The notes beneath the pieces are model-generated. The model made no database searches and was not told the DNA's origin. It worked only from the letters and a program-made list of their open reading frames with translations. A DNA stretch of 64,000 nt from an uncultured Lachnospiraceae bacterium. GTDB taxonomy: Bacteria; Bacillota; Clostridia; Lachnospirales; Lachnospiraceae. Position numbers and translations under genes: made by a program. The stretch is from the NCBI GenBank assembly GCA_910580195.1, contig CAJTWA010000014.1:21860-85859 (forward strand), read 5' to 3'. Below, in pieces: positions 26,126 to 34,389 of the stretch (position 1 is its first letter; every line of letters begins with the position of its first letter).

Positions 26126-26281
26126 ATGGTTATTTATCATGGAAGTCCACAAATTGTAAAAGTACCAGAAATCCGGATAACAAAATATAATAAGGATTTT
26201 TATTTTGGATTTTATTGTACGGTTATGGAAAAGCAAGGCGCTGGCAACGTTAAAATTTTTGGAAGGAGTGCAGGTACATGA
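26126..26281 (+). pseudogene. Truncated DUF3990 protein remnant
   Basis: A 51-codon frame starting MVIYHGSPQIVKVPEIRITK and continuing YNKDFYFGFYCTVMEKQ, the start of DUF3990 proteins (ADP-ribosyltransferase-like fold, usually near 150 residues). After VMEKQ the similarity ends and an unrelated 14-residue tail leads to a stop. The stop overlaps the ATG of the next gene by four bases (ATGA). A GAGG box precedes it, so it may still be translated and couple expression of its partner. Confidence 0.65.
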
Positions 26282-26715
26282 AGAACGATAACAATTTGTT
26301 TTATGTCTGTAGCCTAATAGAATATATTGCTAGGGAAACAAAGAATACCAGAAATGATGTTGTGAATTGCTTGAATCATGATTTGCAGCGCATTTATGAT
26401 TATGCAGATGTTTTCCATTGCGAGCCAATTGAAAAAGTTGCAGATGATTTTATAGAAAGAGCCAGTATTCCAATAGGGAATTATGATAATTTGTGCTGTT
26501 GCCGGTATGCACTTCCGGATTATTGGGATATTGGGGAAGTTTTTGCGCGCTTGGTCGAAGACTGTTATGGTGGCATTGATGTTATGGATGGGGTAAGGGA
26601 GGTTTATGGATCATGGCTTGCAGACAAGATTTTGAATTTTAATTCGGATTTGTACTATCAGCCAAGGGATTATATAGCAGCATGTTACAGGGAGGGGAAA
26701 ATACTTTCTGCATAG
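26278..26715 (+). CDS. DUF3791-like protein, partner of DUF3990 remnant
   Basis: A 145-residue soluble, Cys-rich protein (KNDNNLFYVCSLIEYIARET at the start, then LQRIYDYADVFHCEPIEKVA). Genes of this type (DUF3791-like) often adjoin DUF3990, forming a two-gene module of toxin-antitoxin appearance. Composition is A/T-richer than the neighbours, suggesting transfer. GGAAGGAG stands nine bases ahead of the start. The assignment to DUF3791 is from memory of the N-terminal pattern and is moderate only. Confidence 0.6.
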   Translation: MKNDNNLFYVCSLIEYIARETKNTRNDVVNCLNHDLQRIYDYADVFHCEPIEKVADDFIERASIPIGNYDNLCCCRYALPDYWDIGEVFARLVEDCYGGIDVMDGVREVYGSWLADKILNFNSDLYYQPRDYIAACYREGKILSA

Positions 26716-26801
26716 GCAGAAAAAGGGAATGACGGGATTTTTATGGCGAGCATTGCCCCCAGTAGGGGGATGCTGCAAAGAAGGTGTAAGAAATAGAAAA
26801 A

Positions 26802-26875
26802 TGGAAGCAATGGGGCTCGAACCCATGGCCTCTCGCGTGTGAGGCGAACGCTCATCCCAGCTGAGCTATGCTTCC
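26802..26875 (-). tRNA. tRNA-Val (anticodon CAC)
   Basis: Read on the minus strand, acceptor stem GGAAGCA/TGCTTCC, D arm AGCTCAGCTGGGAUGAGC, anticodon stem TTCGC/GCGAG around CTCACAC and T loop GGTTCGAGCCC are all canonical. Discriminator A; CCA not encoded. Confidence 0.96.
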
Positions 26876-26986
26876 ATATAAACTATTATAGCACTAAAAT
26901 AAGGAATTGCAACATTTTTTTGTGGCTTATCTCCCCATCGTCGTCCCAGGGAGGGACATTGTTTGTATGGGCGCCGGCAAAGAAAT

Positions 26987-27472
26987 TTAGTAATCCCCGG
27001 TTGCCGCGTCAATGCCAACCCCATGTACCAGCAAATCGGTAAGGGTGTCCGCAAGTTTGTGGGAACTCTTTAAATCACAGACCCCATCCTCCGTCACATA
27101 TAGCCCGAACCCTTCCTGCCCTTCCCCAAAGAAATAGATAAGGTCGCCTAAATCGTCGCCGAATACCCATACCTTGCTGAAAAATTCTTTATTTGCCCGT
27201 TCCCCAAAAAACTCCCAGTCCCCGCATTTTTCTAATGCGCCGTAAGCGCTGTAAATGGAAATGCACAGCGTTGAATTTTCGTCCCCGTTCTTTAAGCCAA
27301 ATTCAATCCCCCAGCTCCCCTCACCGGAAATTTCTTTCAATAATGCAAGGTAATCTTCCGGCAGCGGGACGGGCGACTGTGCAATTACTTTTTCAATGTC
27401 CTCCTCCCCGCCGGGGCAGAGGTCTGCTTCGTCATAAGACAGCCTGTGGCTTAAGTTTCTTAAAATATCCAT
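26987..27472 (-). CDS. SMI1/KNR4 (SUKH) family protein
   Basis: A 161-residue protein of the SUKH superfamily, most of whose bacterial members are immunity proteins against contact-dependent or polymorphic toxins. Visible are the LPEDYLALLKEISGEG pattern after a helix, the IYSAYGALEKCGDWEFFG middle, and KVWVFGDDLGDLIYFFGEG, the conserved acidic-aromatic core. The start at 27472 directly follows the tail of a P5 repeat; that tail could also be read in frame as nine extra codons beginning ATGGAACG. No toxin gene is next to it. Confidence 0.75.
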   Translation of the reverse strand: MDILRNLSHRLSYDEADLCPGGEEDIEKVIAQSPVPLPEDYLALLKEISGEGSWGIEFGLKNGDENSTLCISIYSAYGALEKCGDWEFFGERANKEFFSKVWVFGDDLGDLIYFFGEGQEGFGLYVTEDGVCDLKSSHKLADTLTDLLVHGVGIDAATGDY

Positions 27473-27513
27473 TTTAATTACCCATTCCTTTCGTTCCATT
27501 AAGTACCCTCCGG

Positions 27514-28056
27514 TTACCGGTCAACGGTAAACAGCACATACCGTCCTTCCTCTGCTGCCCGTTTCCAAAAATCCAAGCTGCCCTGAAGGTATTCCCATGT
27601 GTAATCGAAATCTTCTGCGTCTGGCTGCATCCCGTAATCTTCGGCATCAATCTTGCAGTAGCGTTCCTCGCATGTTTCCTTTGGCAGCAGTGGTAGGGCT
27701 TTTGCGACTTCTGTTACCTGCTCTGGGGTTTTGAGGATGATAAATGCATCGTCTTCCTCTTCTGGGGTAACCGTTTCCCCAGAAGGTTTGCGCACAACGC
27801 CGTAGAGGGGTTCCCCGCCAAAAACCACATTGCATAGCGGCGGGCATTTATTTTCAAAATCGAGGTTCCCATCCGTCAGCATCCGGTGCATGGCGTCCCA
27901 TGACTTGTCCAGTTCACAGGTATATTCCGGGAACTCATCAAAAAAACGTTCTTCGATTTCATCGTGCATGTAGACGGCGCGCCCTTCCCGCTGGACGGCC
28001 CTTAATTTTTCCACTTCCTGCCCGTCTAGGGCAAATAAAACAGCTAAGCATCCCAT
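27514..28056 (-). CDS. DUF1877 (YfbM-like) family protein
   Basis: A 180-residue soluble acidic protein starting MGCLAVLFALDGQEVEKLR, with ELDKSWDAMHRMLTDG, the family signature (D-K-x-W-D-x-x-H-x-x-L-T), and a C-terminal YLQGSLDFWKRAAEEGRYVL. Function of the family is unknown; it often occurs near SUKH proteins, as here, so both may be immunity-type genes. GGAGGGTGACTC-ATG is a strong ribosome binding site. A P4 TATAAT repeat lies 23-77 bases upstream, pointed at it. Confidence 0.85.
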   Translation of the reverse strand: MGCLAVLFALDGQEVEKLRAVQREGRAVYMHDEIEERFFDEFPEYTCELDKSWDAMHRMLTDGNLDFENKCPPLCNVVFGGEPLYGVVRKPSGETVTPEEEDDAFIILKTPEQVTEVAKALPLLPKETCEERYCKIDAEDYGMQPDAEDFDYTWEYLQGSLDFWKRAAEEGRYVLFTVDR

Positions 28057-28078
28057 GAGTCACCCTCCTTTTCCGTTC

Positions 28079-28133
28079 TGGTAAAACTATGCGCACTTCG
28101 GCGCGTATCATAGCTGTTGCTATTATACCTTAA
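28079..28133 (-). promoter_or_regulatory. TATAAT-bearing dispersed repeat, family P4 (copy 2)
   Basis: On the minus strand GGTATAATAGCAACAGCTAT is followed by the hairpin with CGCGCCGAAGTGCGC and TTTTACCA. It directs TATAAT towards the DUF1877 gene 23 bases away. Seventeen bases ahead of TATAAT only TTCCAT stands as -35. Confidence 0.65.
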
Positions 28134-28171
28134 CTTTCTGGCAGATGGAAGTGCTTTCCTGAAAAATCTTC

Positions 28172-28284
28172 TGTTACGCAGGCAGTTGCCCTATTCTCCC
28201 ATCCGGGCAGTATTTTCGTAACAATTTAGCCCATTTGGAGTTTGCTTTCTGCAAAGGGCTGGATTCTTTGGCTGAACTGTTACA
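28172..28284. repeat. Palindromic repeat, family P6 (copy 2)
   Basis: CTGTTACG at the left, an internal CGTAACA at 28216, and GCTGAACTGTTAC at the right. The right end in reverse, GTAACAGTTCAGC, equals the left end of 12651. It fills the space upstream of ilvB. No T-box consensus was found in 28057-28376; TACAAT at 28335 may be the -10 box. Confidence 0.5.
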
Positions 28285-28376
28285 TATTTTCTATTTTCCT
28301 TAAGGAACCTACTTTCCCAAATGGGAAATTTCTGCTACAATGGAAAAGATACAGAAAAAAAGCAGAGGTGAATCTT

Positions 28377-30101
28377 ATGGCGATGGAAATCACAGGAAGG
28401 AAATTATTTGTAAAAGCATTGCTGGAAGAAGGGGTAGACACCGTATTTGGCTACCCTGGCGGCATGGTAACAGATATTTTGGATGAATTATATAAGCACG
28501 AGGAAATCGAACTGGTGCTGCCCCGGCATGAGCAAGGCCTAGTCCACGAAGCGGAGGGCTATGCGAAAGCGACGGGGAAAGTCGGGGTCTGCGTTGTCAC
28601 CAGCGGCCCGGGGGCGACGAACGTCATCACAGGCTTGGCGGACGCCCATTATGACAACATCCCGCTGGTGTGCATTACCGGGCAGGTGCCTTTGAACCTG
28701 ATTGGGAATGACGCTTTTCAGGAAGTGGACATTGTGGGCATGACCCGCAGCATTACCAAGTACGGCGTTACCGTCCGGGACCGGAGGGAGCTGGGGAAAA
28801 TCTTAAAAATGGCGTTCCACATTGCAAAAACAGGGAAACCGGGGCCGGTGCTGATTGACCTGCCAAAGGACATCCAGACTGCCCAAGGGCCGGGGGAATA
28901 CCCCAAGGAGGTATCTATCCGCGGGTACAAGCCCAACGAGAGCGTCCATATCGGCCAGTTGAAAAAGGGCTACAAGCTCCTGAAATCTGCCAAAAAGCCC
29001 TTATTCCTCATCGGAGGCGGCGTCAACATTGCCAAAGCAAATGAAAAAATGCTACGGCTGGTGGAGCAGACGAAAATCCCAGTAGTAACGACTATTATGG
29101 GGAAAGGGGCAATCCCCACCAGCCATCCCTATTACATCGGCAACAGCGGGATGCATGGGAAATATGCGGCAAACATTGCCGTGGGCCAGTGCGACGTGCT
29201 GTTTTCCATCGGCACACGGTTCAACGACCGGATTACCGGGGATTTGAATGAATTTGCCCCCAATGCCCAGATTGTCCATGTGGATATTGACACCGCGGCC
29301 ATTTCCCGGAACGTGGTGGTGGACGTGCCTATTGTGGCGGACGCCAACCTTGCGCTGGAAAAGCTGCTGGAGTGGGCGGAGCCGCAGGACACGGACGGGT
29401 GGCTTGCGCAAATCCGGGAATGGGACAAGGAAAACCCGCTGGAAATGCGCAGGGATAAAGGCATGACCCCCCAGATGGTGATGGAAGGGATCAACCAGCA
29501 GTTCCCAGAAGGGATTATTGTCACGGACGTAGGCCAGCATCAGATGTGGGCCGCCCAGTACATAGAGCTGGATGAAAAGAAGCAGTACATTACCTCCGGC
29601 GGCCTTGGCACCATGGGCTTTGGGTTCCCAGCTGCAATCGGGGCGAAAATTGGATGCCCTGGGAAACAAGTAATCTGCATTACTGGGGACGGCGGGATGC
29701 AGATGAACCTGCAGGAACTGGCAACTGCCATGTCCATGGAGGCAAATGTCATTGTCTGTATTTTAAATAATTATTACCTTGGGATGGTGCGCCAGATGCA
29801 GCAGCTTTTCTATGGGAAACGCTATAAAGCAGTCTGCCTGCGGCGGAAGAAGGGCTGCCCCAACGACTGCAAAGGGCCAAACCCGGCCTGCCCCCCTTAT
29901 GAGCCGGATTTTGTGAAGCTGGCGGAAAGCTATGGGGCCGTAGGCATCCGCGTCACGAAGGAAGAGGAAATTGCCCCTGCCTTTGAGAAAGCAAAAATGC
30001 AGGACGTCCCTGTGCTGATTGAATTTATGGTTGCGGCAGAGGAAATTGTGCTGCCTATGGTAAAAGGCGGCAATCCTATGACGGAAATGATTTTGAAATA
30101 G
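28377..30101 (+). CDS. ilvB: Acetolactate synthase large subunit
   Basis: A 574-residue thiamine diphosphate enzyme that joins two pyruvates (or pyruvate and 2-oxobutyrate), the first step of branched-chain amino acid synthesis. Seen are the catalytic Glu of RHEQGLVHEAEGYAKA, GKVGVCVVTSGPGATN, and the ThDP-binding GDGGMQMNLQELATA...NNYYLGMVRQ. Unusual is an insert with four cysteines, Cys487-x6-Cys494-x3-Cys498-x6-Cys505, between the Q-x-LFYGKRY and EPDFVKLAESYG blocks, where well-studied enzymes have a short Cys-free loop. GCAGAGGTG precedes the start. ilvN follows after 15 bases. Confidence 0.93.
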   Translation: MAMEITGRKLFVKALLEEGVDTVFGYPGGMVTDILDELYKHEEIELVLPRHEQGLVHEAEGYAKATGKVGVCVVTSGPGATNVITGLADAHYDNIPLVCITGQVPLNLIGNDAFQEVDIVGMTRSITKYGVTVRDRRELGKILKMAFHIAKTGKPGPVLIDLPKDIQTAQGPGEYPKEVSIRGYKPNESVHIGQLKKGYKLLKSAKKPLFLIGGGVNIAKANEKMLRLVEQTKIPVVTTIMGKGAIPTSHPYYIGNSGMHGKYAANIAVGQCDVLFSIGTRFNDRITGDLNEFAPNAQIVHVDIDTAAISRNVVVDVPIVADANLALEKLLEWAEPQDTDGWLAQIREWDKENPLEMRRDKGMTPQMVMEGINQQFPEGIIVTDVGQHQMWAAQYIELDEKKQYITSGGLGTMGFGFPAAIGAKIGCPGKQVICITGDGGMQMNLQELATAMSMEANVIVCILNNYYLGMVRQMQQLFYGKRYKAVCLRRKKGCPNDCKGPNPACPPYEPDFVKLAESYGAVGIRVTKEEEIAPAFEKAKMQDVPVLIEFMVAAEEIVLPMVKGGNPMTEMILK

Positions 30102-30116
30102 GGAGGGGGAACTGGA

Positions 30117-30653
30117 ATGAAAAACAGATGGATTGCATTATATGTAGAAAACCAAGTGGGCGTCTTAGCCAAGGTATCCGGCCTTTTTTCCGGGAAATCC
30201 TATAACCTGCAGAGCTTAACGGTGGGGACTACGGAGGATGAAACGGTTTCCCGCATGACAATCTGCGTTACCAGCGACGACATTACCTTTGAGCAGATTA
30301 AAAAGCAGTTAAACCGGATGGTGGAAGTCATTAAGGTGATTGATTTGACGGATATGCCCATCCATATGAAGGAAATTTTGTTTGCGAAAGTAAAAAACTG
30401 CACGGTGGAGGAAAAGGCGGAGCTGTTCCAGATTGCGCAGGTGTTCCATGTGGAGGTGTCGGATATTGGGACGGACAGCGTGCTGTTGGAAAGCAAGATG
30501 ACGGAGCGGCGGAACAATGAGCTGATTGATTTGCTGCGGAGCAAGTATAAGCATATTGAGATTGTGCGGGGAGGGGCGGTGGCGATTGAGTCGATTAGCA
30601 CTTCCTGCGCGGGGAGGGCGGAGTATTTCCGGCTGGCGCATCAGAAGAAGTGA
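30117..30653 (+). CDS. ilvN: Acetolactate synthase small (regulatory) subunit
   Basis: A 178-residue protein. Residues 1-80 form the ACT domain with ALYVENQVGVLAKVSGLFSG and YNLQSLTVG, which binds valine for feedback control; the remainder is the C-terminal domain that activates the large subunit, with KHIEIVRGGAVAIES near the end. Length fits the family. GGGAGGGGGAAC precedes the start. It lies 15 bases after ilvB and must be in the same operon; ilvE is 2.3 kb on but separate. A P2 repeat follows. Confidence 0.94.
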   Translation: MKNRWIALYVENQVGVLAKVSGLFSGKSYNLQSLTVGTTEDETVSRMTICVTSDDITFEQIKKQLNRMVEVIKVIDLTDMPIHMKEILFAKVKNCTVEEKAELFQIAQVFHVEVSDIGTDSVLLESKMTERRNNELIDLLRSKYKHIEIVRGGAVAIESISTSCAGRAEYFRLAHQKK

Positions 30654-30690
30654 AAAGATTAATCGGAAAGGGAAGGTTGTGGGGGCGGAC

Positions 30691-31030
30691 GGCAATTCAG
30701 GGCTGCCCTCCCCCACGCAAACTGGGCAACGTTCCGGCGAACTAACTGCTAACTCCGACTACGGAACAGCCCAGAAATAGCTTTACCATTTTGCTTGTCT
30801 ATTCCTCCAAGTGCACATGGCAAAAATACTCAACATAGCCCGCTATGCCTCCGTTTTTTGCCATGCACCCTTGGAGGAATATCCAGCGCAATCTGGCAAA
30901 GCTATTTCTGGGCTGTTCCTCGGGATTTCGGGATAGCCCTCATCCCTAAGTCTGCGTAAGCAGTGGATTTCGCCTCCACTAAGGGCGCCCATAGACCGTT
31001 TGCTTAGGGGGAGGGCAGCCCTGAATTGCC
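30691..31030. repeat. Structured palindromic repeat, family P2 (copy 2, interrupted)
   Basis: The ends GGCAATTCAGGGCTGCCC and GGGCAGCCCTGAATTGCC pair perfectly. Without the 157 bases of 30763-30919 it is 183 bases long, matching the 179-181 of the others. It lies in the 447-base gap between ilvN and the cysteine hydrolase gene, which has no other content except that insert. Confidence 0.88.
30763..30919. repeat. Long palindromic repeat, family P1 (copy B), inserted in P2 copy
   Basis: GGAACAGCCCAGAAATAGC at the left pairs exactly with GCTATTTCTGGGCTGTTCC at the right. The core CATAGCCCGCTATGCCTCC is that of copy A, with CATAG/CTATG replacing CGTAG/CTACG. It stands exactly where P2 copies read GACTAAGGGATTT. 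Confidence 0.88.
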
Positions 31031-31100
31031 TGTGTGCTGGGAAAAACTGGGATATTTGCAGAGGTAGTTTTAAAGGATTTTTTGGGATGGAGGTAGGGAA

Positions 31101-31622
31101 ATGCGGAAAATTTTAGTGGTTGTGGACATGCAGAAGGATTTTATTGACGGCGCTTTGGGGACGAAAGAGGCAGAGGCCATTGTAACGCCTGTGATAGAGA
31201 AAATGAAGGCCTATGGGAAAGAGGATATTTTTCTGACAAGGGATACCCATGGGGAGGATTACCTTGAAACTGCGGAGGGGAAAAAGCTGCCGGTTGCCCA
31301 TTGTATTAAGGGGAGCGAAGGGTGGCGGCTCCACCCAGAAATAGAAGCCCTTGCAGAACCATCCCATATTATAGATAAGCCAACCTTTGGGTCTATGGAA
31401 CTGATGGGGCTGCTGGCGGAGGAAAATGGGAAGGAGCCTTTGGAGGTAGAACTAGTGGGGCTTTGTACGGATATCTGCGTGGTGAGCAATGCGCTGCTGT
31501 TAAAGGCGGCTATGCCGGAAACCCCAATCTGCGTAGACCCTGCCTGCTGCGCCGGGGTAACGCCGTCTTCCCATAAGGCTGCGCTGCAGACGATGGAAAT
31601 GTGCCAGATTGGGATGGAATAG
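31101..31622 (+). CDS. Isochorismatase-like cysteine hydrolase
   Basis: A 173-residue hydrolase of the nicotinamidase/isochorismatase superfamily. The catalytic triad can be placed: Asp in VVVDMQKDFIDGALG, Lys in KPTFGS, and the nucleophilic Cys in LVGLCTDICVVSNALL. Asp-x-His in TRDTHGEDY and the late VAHCIKGSEGW resemble the metal-binding stretch of nicotinamidases (PncA), so nicotinamide is the likeliest substrate. A GGAGG lies just ahead of the start. It has no close co-directional partner. Confidence 0.88.
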   Translation: MRKILVVVDMQKDFIDGALGTKEAEAIVTPVIEKMKAYGKEDIFLTRDTHGEDYLETAEGKKLPVAHCIKGSEGWRLHPEIEALAEPSHIIDKPTFGSMELMGLLAEENGKEPLEVELVGLCTDICVVSNALLLKAAMPETPICVDPACCAGVTPSSHKAALQTMEMCQIGME

Positions 31623-31757
31623 CGGGATGGTATATTTGTAAGATTAGAAATCTTAACTCCCGCCACAGGGGCAAAGATGCCCACGGAAGATTTGCCCCGC
31701 TGCCAAGGCTGTACGGCTTGCACTTACCTTAAAGATGGTTTTCTGGTACGGGGGTTG

Positions 31758-31863
31758 TGCATCCCAGCATTAAAGGAAGAGATGGGGTTTAGTTCCAACA
31801 ATAAGGCTGCCGCAAGGATATGTGGCAGCCCTATTGTTGGAATTTATTCCTTCGTGGGATGCA
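31758..31863. repeat. Palindrome upstream of flavin reductase 3' end
   Basis: TGCATCCCA at 31758 pairs with TGGGATGCA at 31855, and within it GTTCCAACAATAAGGCTGCC pairs with GGCAGCCCTATTGTTGGAA. It may act as a terminator for both converging genes although T tracts are lacking. The rest of 31623-31926 shows nothing coding. Confidence 0.7.
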
Positions 31864-31926
31864 GTTCTCATGCCTCCCAGATACACGGTGCAAAACCCAT
31901 GCCCCTTTTTGAAGGGCTAACGTCTG

Positions 31927-32442
31927 TCACCGTGCCAGAATTTCCACAAGCTCCCCTACATACATGGTGTGGAAATTATTCTCTTCTTTGCCGGAATACC
32001 ATTTCTCCTTTAAGTCAGGGTTCATGAAATGGGCTTCCGTGATGGGGACAGCCGCCATCTTTTTGCAGAGCAGGACAAAGTTCCCTTCGTCCACAAAAGG
32101 GATGCCGTCCTTGGCGTTGACATGGAGGCCGGAAGTCTTGAATTTGTCTTCCTGCCGCCCGGACACTACGCCGAAATATTTCAGGTCATTCTTAAATTTC
32201 TTATCAAAAAAAGTACAGGAAAAATAGTCCCCATTGTCGATAAATTCCTTGGTATACCTATTTTCGCGGACAAAGATAAAGACTGTATTCTGCCCCCAAA
32301 GGACACCCAGCCCGCCCCAGCTTGCCGTCATGCCGTTGGCTTTTTCCGGGTTTCCGGCAGTAATAATCATCCATTCGTCCGACAGCTTGGTGAAGGGGTT
32401 CATTTCTAATAAATCAATGGGGTAAGATTGGAATTGATGCAT
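31927..32442 (-). CDS. Flavin reductase family protein
   Basis: A 171-residue FMN-binding protein of the flavin reductase-like group (split beta-barrel). Typical are MNPFTKLSDEWMIITAGN with the flavin-binding NGMTASWGGLGVLW, and FVRENRYTKEFIDNGDYFS. Members transfer electrons to or from FMN with NAD(P)H, some as part of two-component monooxygenases. AAGGAGAG stands ahead of the start. Three tandem P4 repeats lie upstream with their TATAAT boxes pointed at it. Confidence 0.88.
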   Translation of the reverse strand: MHQFQSYPIDLLEMNPFTKLSDEWMIITAGNPEKANGMTASWGGLGVLWGQNTVFIFVRENRYTKEFIDNGDYFSCTFFDKKFKNDLKYFGVVSGRQEDKFKTSGLHVNAKDGIPFVDEGNFVLLCKKMAAVPITEAHFMNPDLKEKWYSGKEENNFHTMYVGELVEILAR

Positions 32443-32499
32443 AATAACTCTCCTTTACGATTTTTTTTGATGTTTCCTATGATACCATATGCCCCGCGT

Positions 32500-32655
32500 C
32501 ACAATATGGTAAAACGATGCGCGCTTCGGCGCGTATCATAGCTGCTGCTATTATACCATAATCACTTCGTGATAAACTATGGTATGGTAAAACCATGCGC
32601 ACTTCGGCGCGTATCATAGCTGCTGCTATTATACCATAATTCCCCAATGGATTGG
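32500..32655 (-). promoter_or_regulatory. Tandem TATAAT-bearing repeats, family P4 (copies 3-5)
   Basis: On the minus strand GGTATAATAGCAGCAGCTAT occurs twice in full about 66-75 bases apart, each with the CGCGCCGAAG(T/C)GCGC hairpin and TTTTACCA, and a shorter unit CATAGTTTATCACGAAGTG lies between. They point at the flavin reductase gene. The remainder of 32443-32906, on the ilvE side, has no gene; TATAAT at about 32765 may serve ilvE. Confidence 0.65.
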
Positions 32656-32906
32656 TATAGTAAATTGTGCGCATTGCGGCGTAAATGAAAATAGCCATCC
32701 GTGCCCAAAACCTCTTTTGGCCATTTGCCAAGGCATACAGTAAAGTTATCAAACCCAAAGCCCTATATAATATAAGGTTATGGGATATATAAGCCCCAAG
32801 AATAATCTTGACAGCCATGAAAAAAAGTATAATAATTGTAAAAAAGTTATTTCCCCAGCAAGAAAAACATTCCGGGAAAGCAAAGAAACAGGATGGAGGA
32901 AACGTT

Positions 32907-33971
32907 ATGGAGATTAAATTTGTAAAAAGAGATGTTTTAAAGGAGAAGCCAGACCAGAAGAATTTAGGGTTCGGCAAATATATGACAGATTACATGTTCG
33001 TGATGGACTGGGATAAGGGGACAGGCTGGCATGATGCAAGGATTGAGCCTTACGGGCCGGTAGCCATCAACCCTTCCTGCGTGACCTTGCACTATGCGCA
33101 GGAAACCTTTGAAGGCCTCAAGGCATACCGCACCAAGGACGGCAGGATTCTCCTGTTCCGCCCGGAAATGAATGCAAAGCGCATGATTACATCCAACGAG
33201 CGCCTATGCATGCCGGGCGTCCCGGAGGATATGTTTGTGCAGGCGATTGAGGAATTGGTAAAAGTGGAACAGGACTGGATTCCTTCCGAGCCGGAAACCT
33301 CCCTGTATATCCGCCCCTTTGTTTTTGCAACAGAGGCTTCCTTGGGCGTGCACATGGCCATATCCTATAAATTTATGGTAATCTGCTGCCCCGTCGGCGC
33401 TTATTACCCAGAAGGGATTAACCCGGTAAAAATTCTGGTGGAAGACGAGCTGGTGCGCGCAGTAAAAGGCGGGACTGGCTTTACCAAATGCGGCGGCAAT
33501 TACGCAGCGTCCATTCTGGGGCAGGTAAGGGCAGAGGAAAAAGGCTGCACCCAAGTCCTCTGGCTGGATGGCGTACACCGGAAATACGTGGAAGAAGTTG
33601 GGACCATGAACATTATGTTTAAAATCAGCGGCGAGATTTACACCGCCCCTATTGAAGGGACAGTCCTTGCCGGCGTCACAAGGGATTCCATTATCCACAT
33701 CCTGAAGGATTGGGGCTATAAAGTAAATGAAACCCATCTTTCCGTAGACGACCTGATGAAGGCTGGGCATGACGGCACCTTGGAGGAATCCTTCGGCACT
33801 GGGACTGCGGCAGTGATTTCCCCGGTTGGGGAATTCCGGTACAAGGACGATTCCGTGATTGTAAATGATTTCAAAATCGGGGAACTGACCCAGAAGCTTT
33901 ACGATTACCTCACCGGCATCCAGTGGGGCAATGAAGAAGATAAATACGGCTGGACAAGGGAAGTAAAATAA
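32907..33971 (+). CDS. ilvE: Branched-chain amino acid aminotransferase
   Basis: A 354-residue class IV PLP aminotransferase, which transfers an amino group between Glu and the branched-chain keto acids, last step of Val, Ile and Leu synthesis. Seen are the N-terminal MTDYMFVMDWDKGTGWHDARI, YAQETFEGLKAYRTKDG, the PLP Lys in HRKYVEEVGTMN, and EESFGTGTAAVISPVG for phosphate binding. It is of the long (about 350-residue) type usual in Firmicutes. GGAGGAAACGTT stands ahead of the ATG. It is near ilvB-ilvN but in a separate unit. Confidence 0.95.
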   Translation: MEIKFVKRDVLKEKPDQKNLGFGKYMTDYMFVMDWDKGTGWHDARIEPYGPVAINPSCVTLHYAQETFEGLKAYRTKDGRILLFRPEMNAKRMITSNERLCMPGVPEDMFVQAIEELVKVEQDWIPSEPETSLYIRPFVFATEASLGVHMAISYKFMVICCPVGAYYPEGINPVKILVEDELVRAVKGGTGFTKCGGNYAASILGQVRAEEKGCTQVLWLDGVHRKYVEEVGTMNIMFKISGEIYTAPIEGTVLAGVTRDSIIHILKDWGYKVNETHLSVDDLMKAGHDGTLEESFGTGTAAVISPVGEFRYKDDSVIVNDFKIGELTQKLYDYLTGIQWGNEEDKYGWTREVK

Positions 33972-34188
33972 GAAGGCAGATGAAAGGACCCGGCAAGGAA
34001 CTGCGCGTTTTTCCTTTTGCAGCAAGCAGCATCCCGTCAAGTAAAGATCTTTTTATATTTTATTAAGAAAAAAACAGGATGGATTTAAAGATTTTTTCAC
34101 AAACTAATGGTAAGATATCCAAGGTAAACAGAAGAGTGGCTAAGGAATCATATCATTTTGGGACCGAAAAATGGAAAGAGGGAAGAAC

Positions 34189-34374
34189 ATGCGGAGAAAG
34201 CAGGATGAATTTGCATTTGTAAATGGGAAAAAGAAGCGCGGGAATATGTTTGTGCTTGCAACGGCAATTTTAGCAGTCTGCATCAGCGGCGTGCTGTATG
34301 CATGGAAACTGCAGATGGACACAAAGTATATTACCATGGATGTGCCAAGATACAGCATGGACAGCCAAGCTTAA
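34189..34374 (+). CDS. Small membrane protein
   Basis: A 61-residue protein with a basic N-terminus (MRRKQDEFAFVNGKKKR), one membrane helix (about residues 24-43) and a short outside tail ending MDSQA. GAGGGAAGAAC lies ahead of the start at 34189; an ATG at 34171 in the same frame is weaker. Function unknown. It is followed directly by a terminator, so it is expressed alone or with ilvE. Confidence 0.6.
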   Translation: MRRKQDEFAFVNGKKKRGNMFVLATAILAVCISGVLYAWKLQMDTKYITMDVPRYSMDSQA

Positions 34375-34389
34375 AGTTTGGGATACAGC

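Noticed and set aside
28057..28376. T-box or leucine/valine leader ahead of ilvB
   Set aside because: No T-box consensus (AGGGTGG-ACCGCG type) and no short peptide rich in Leu, Val or Ile was found. Only palindromic repeats are visible.
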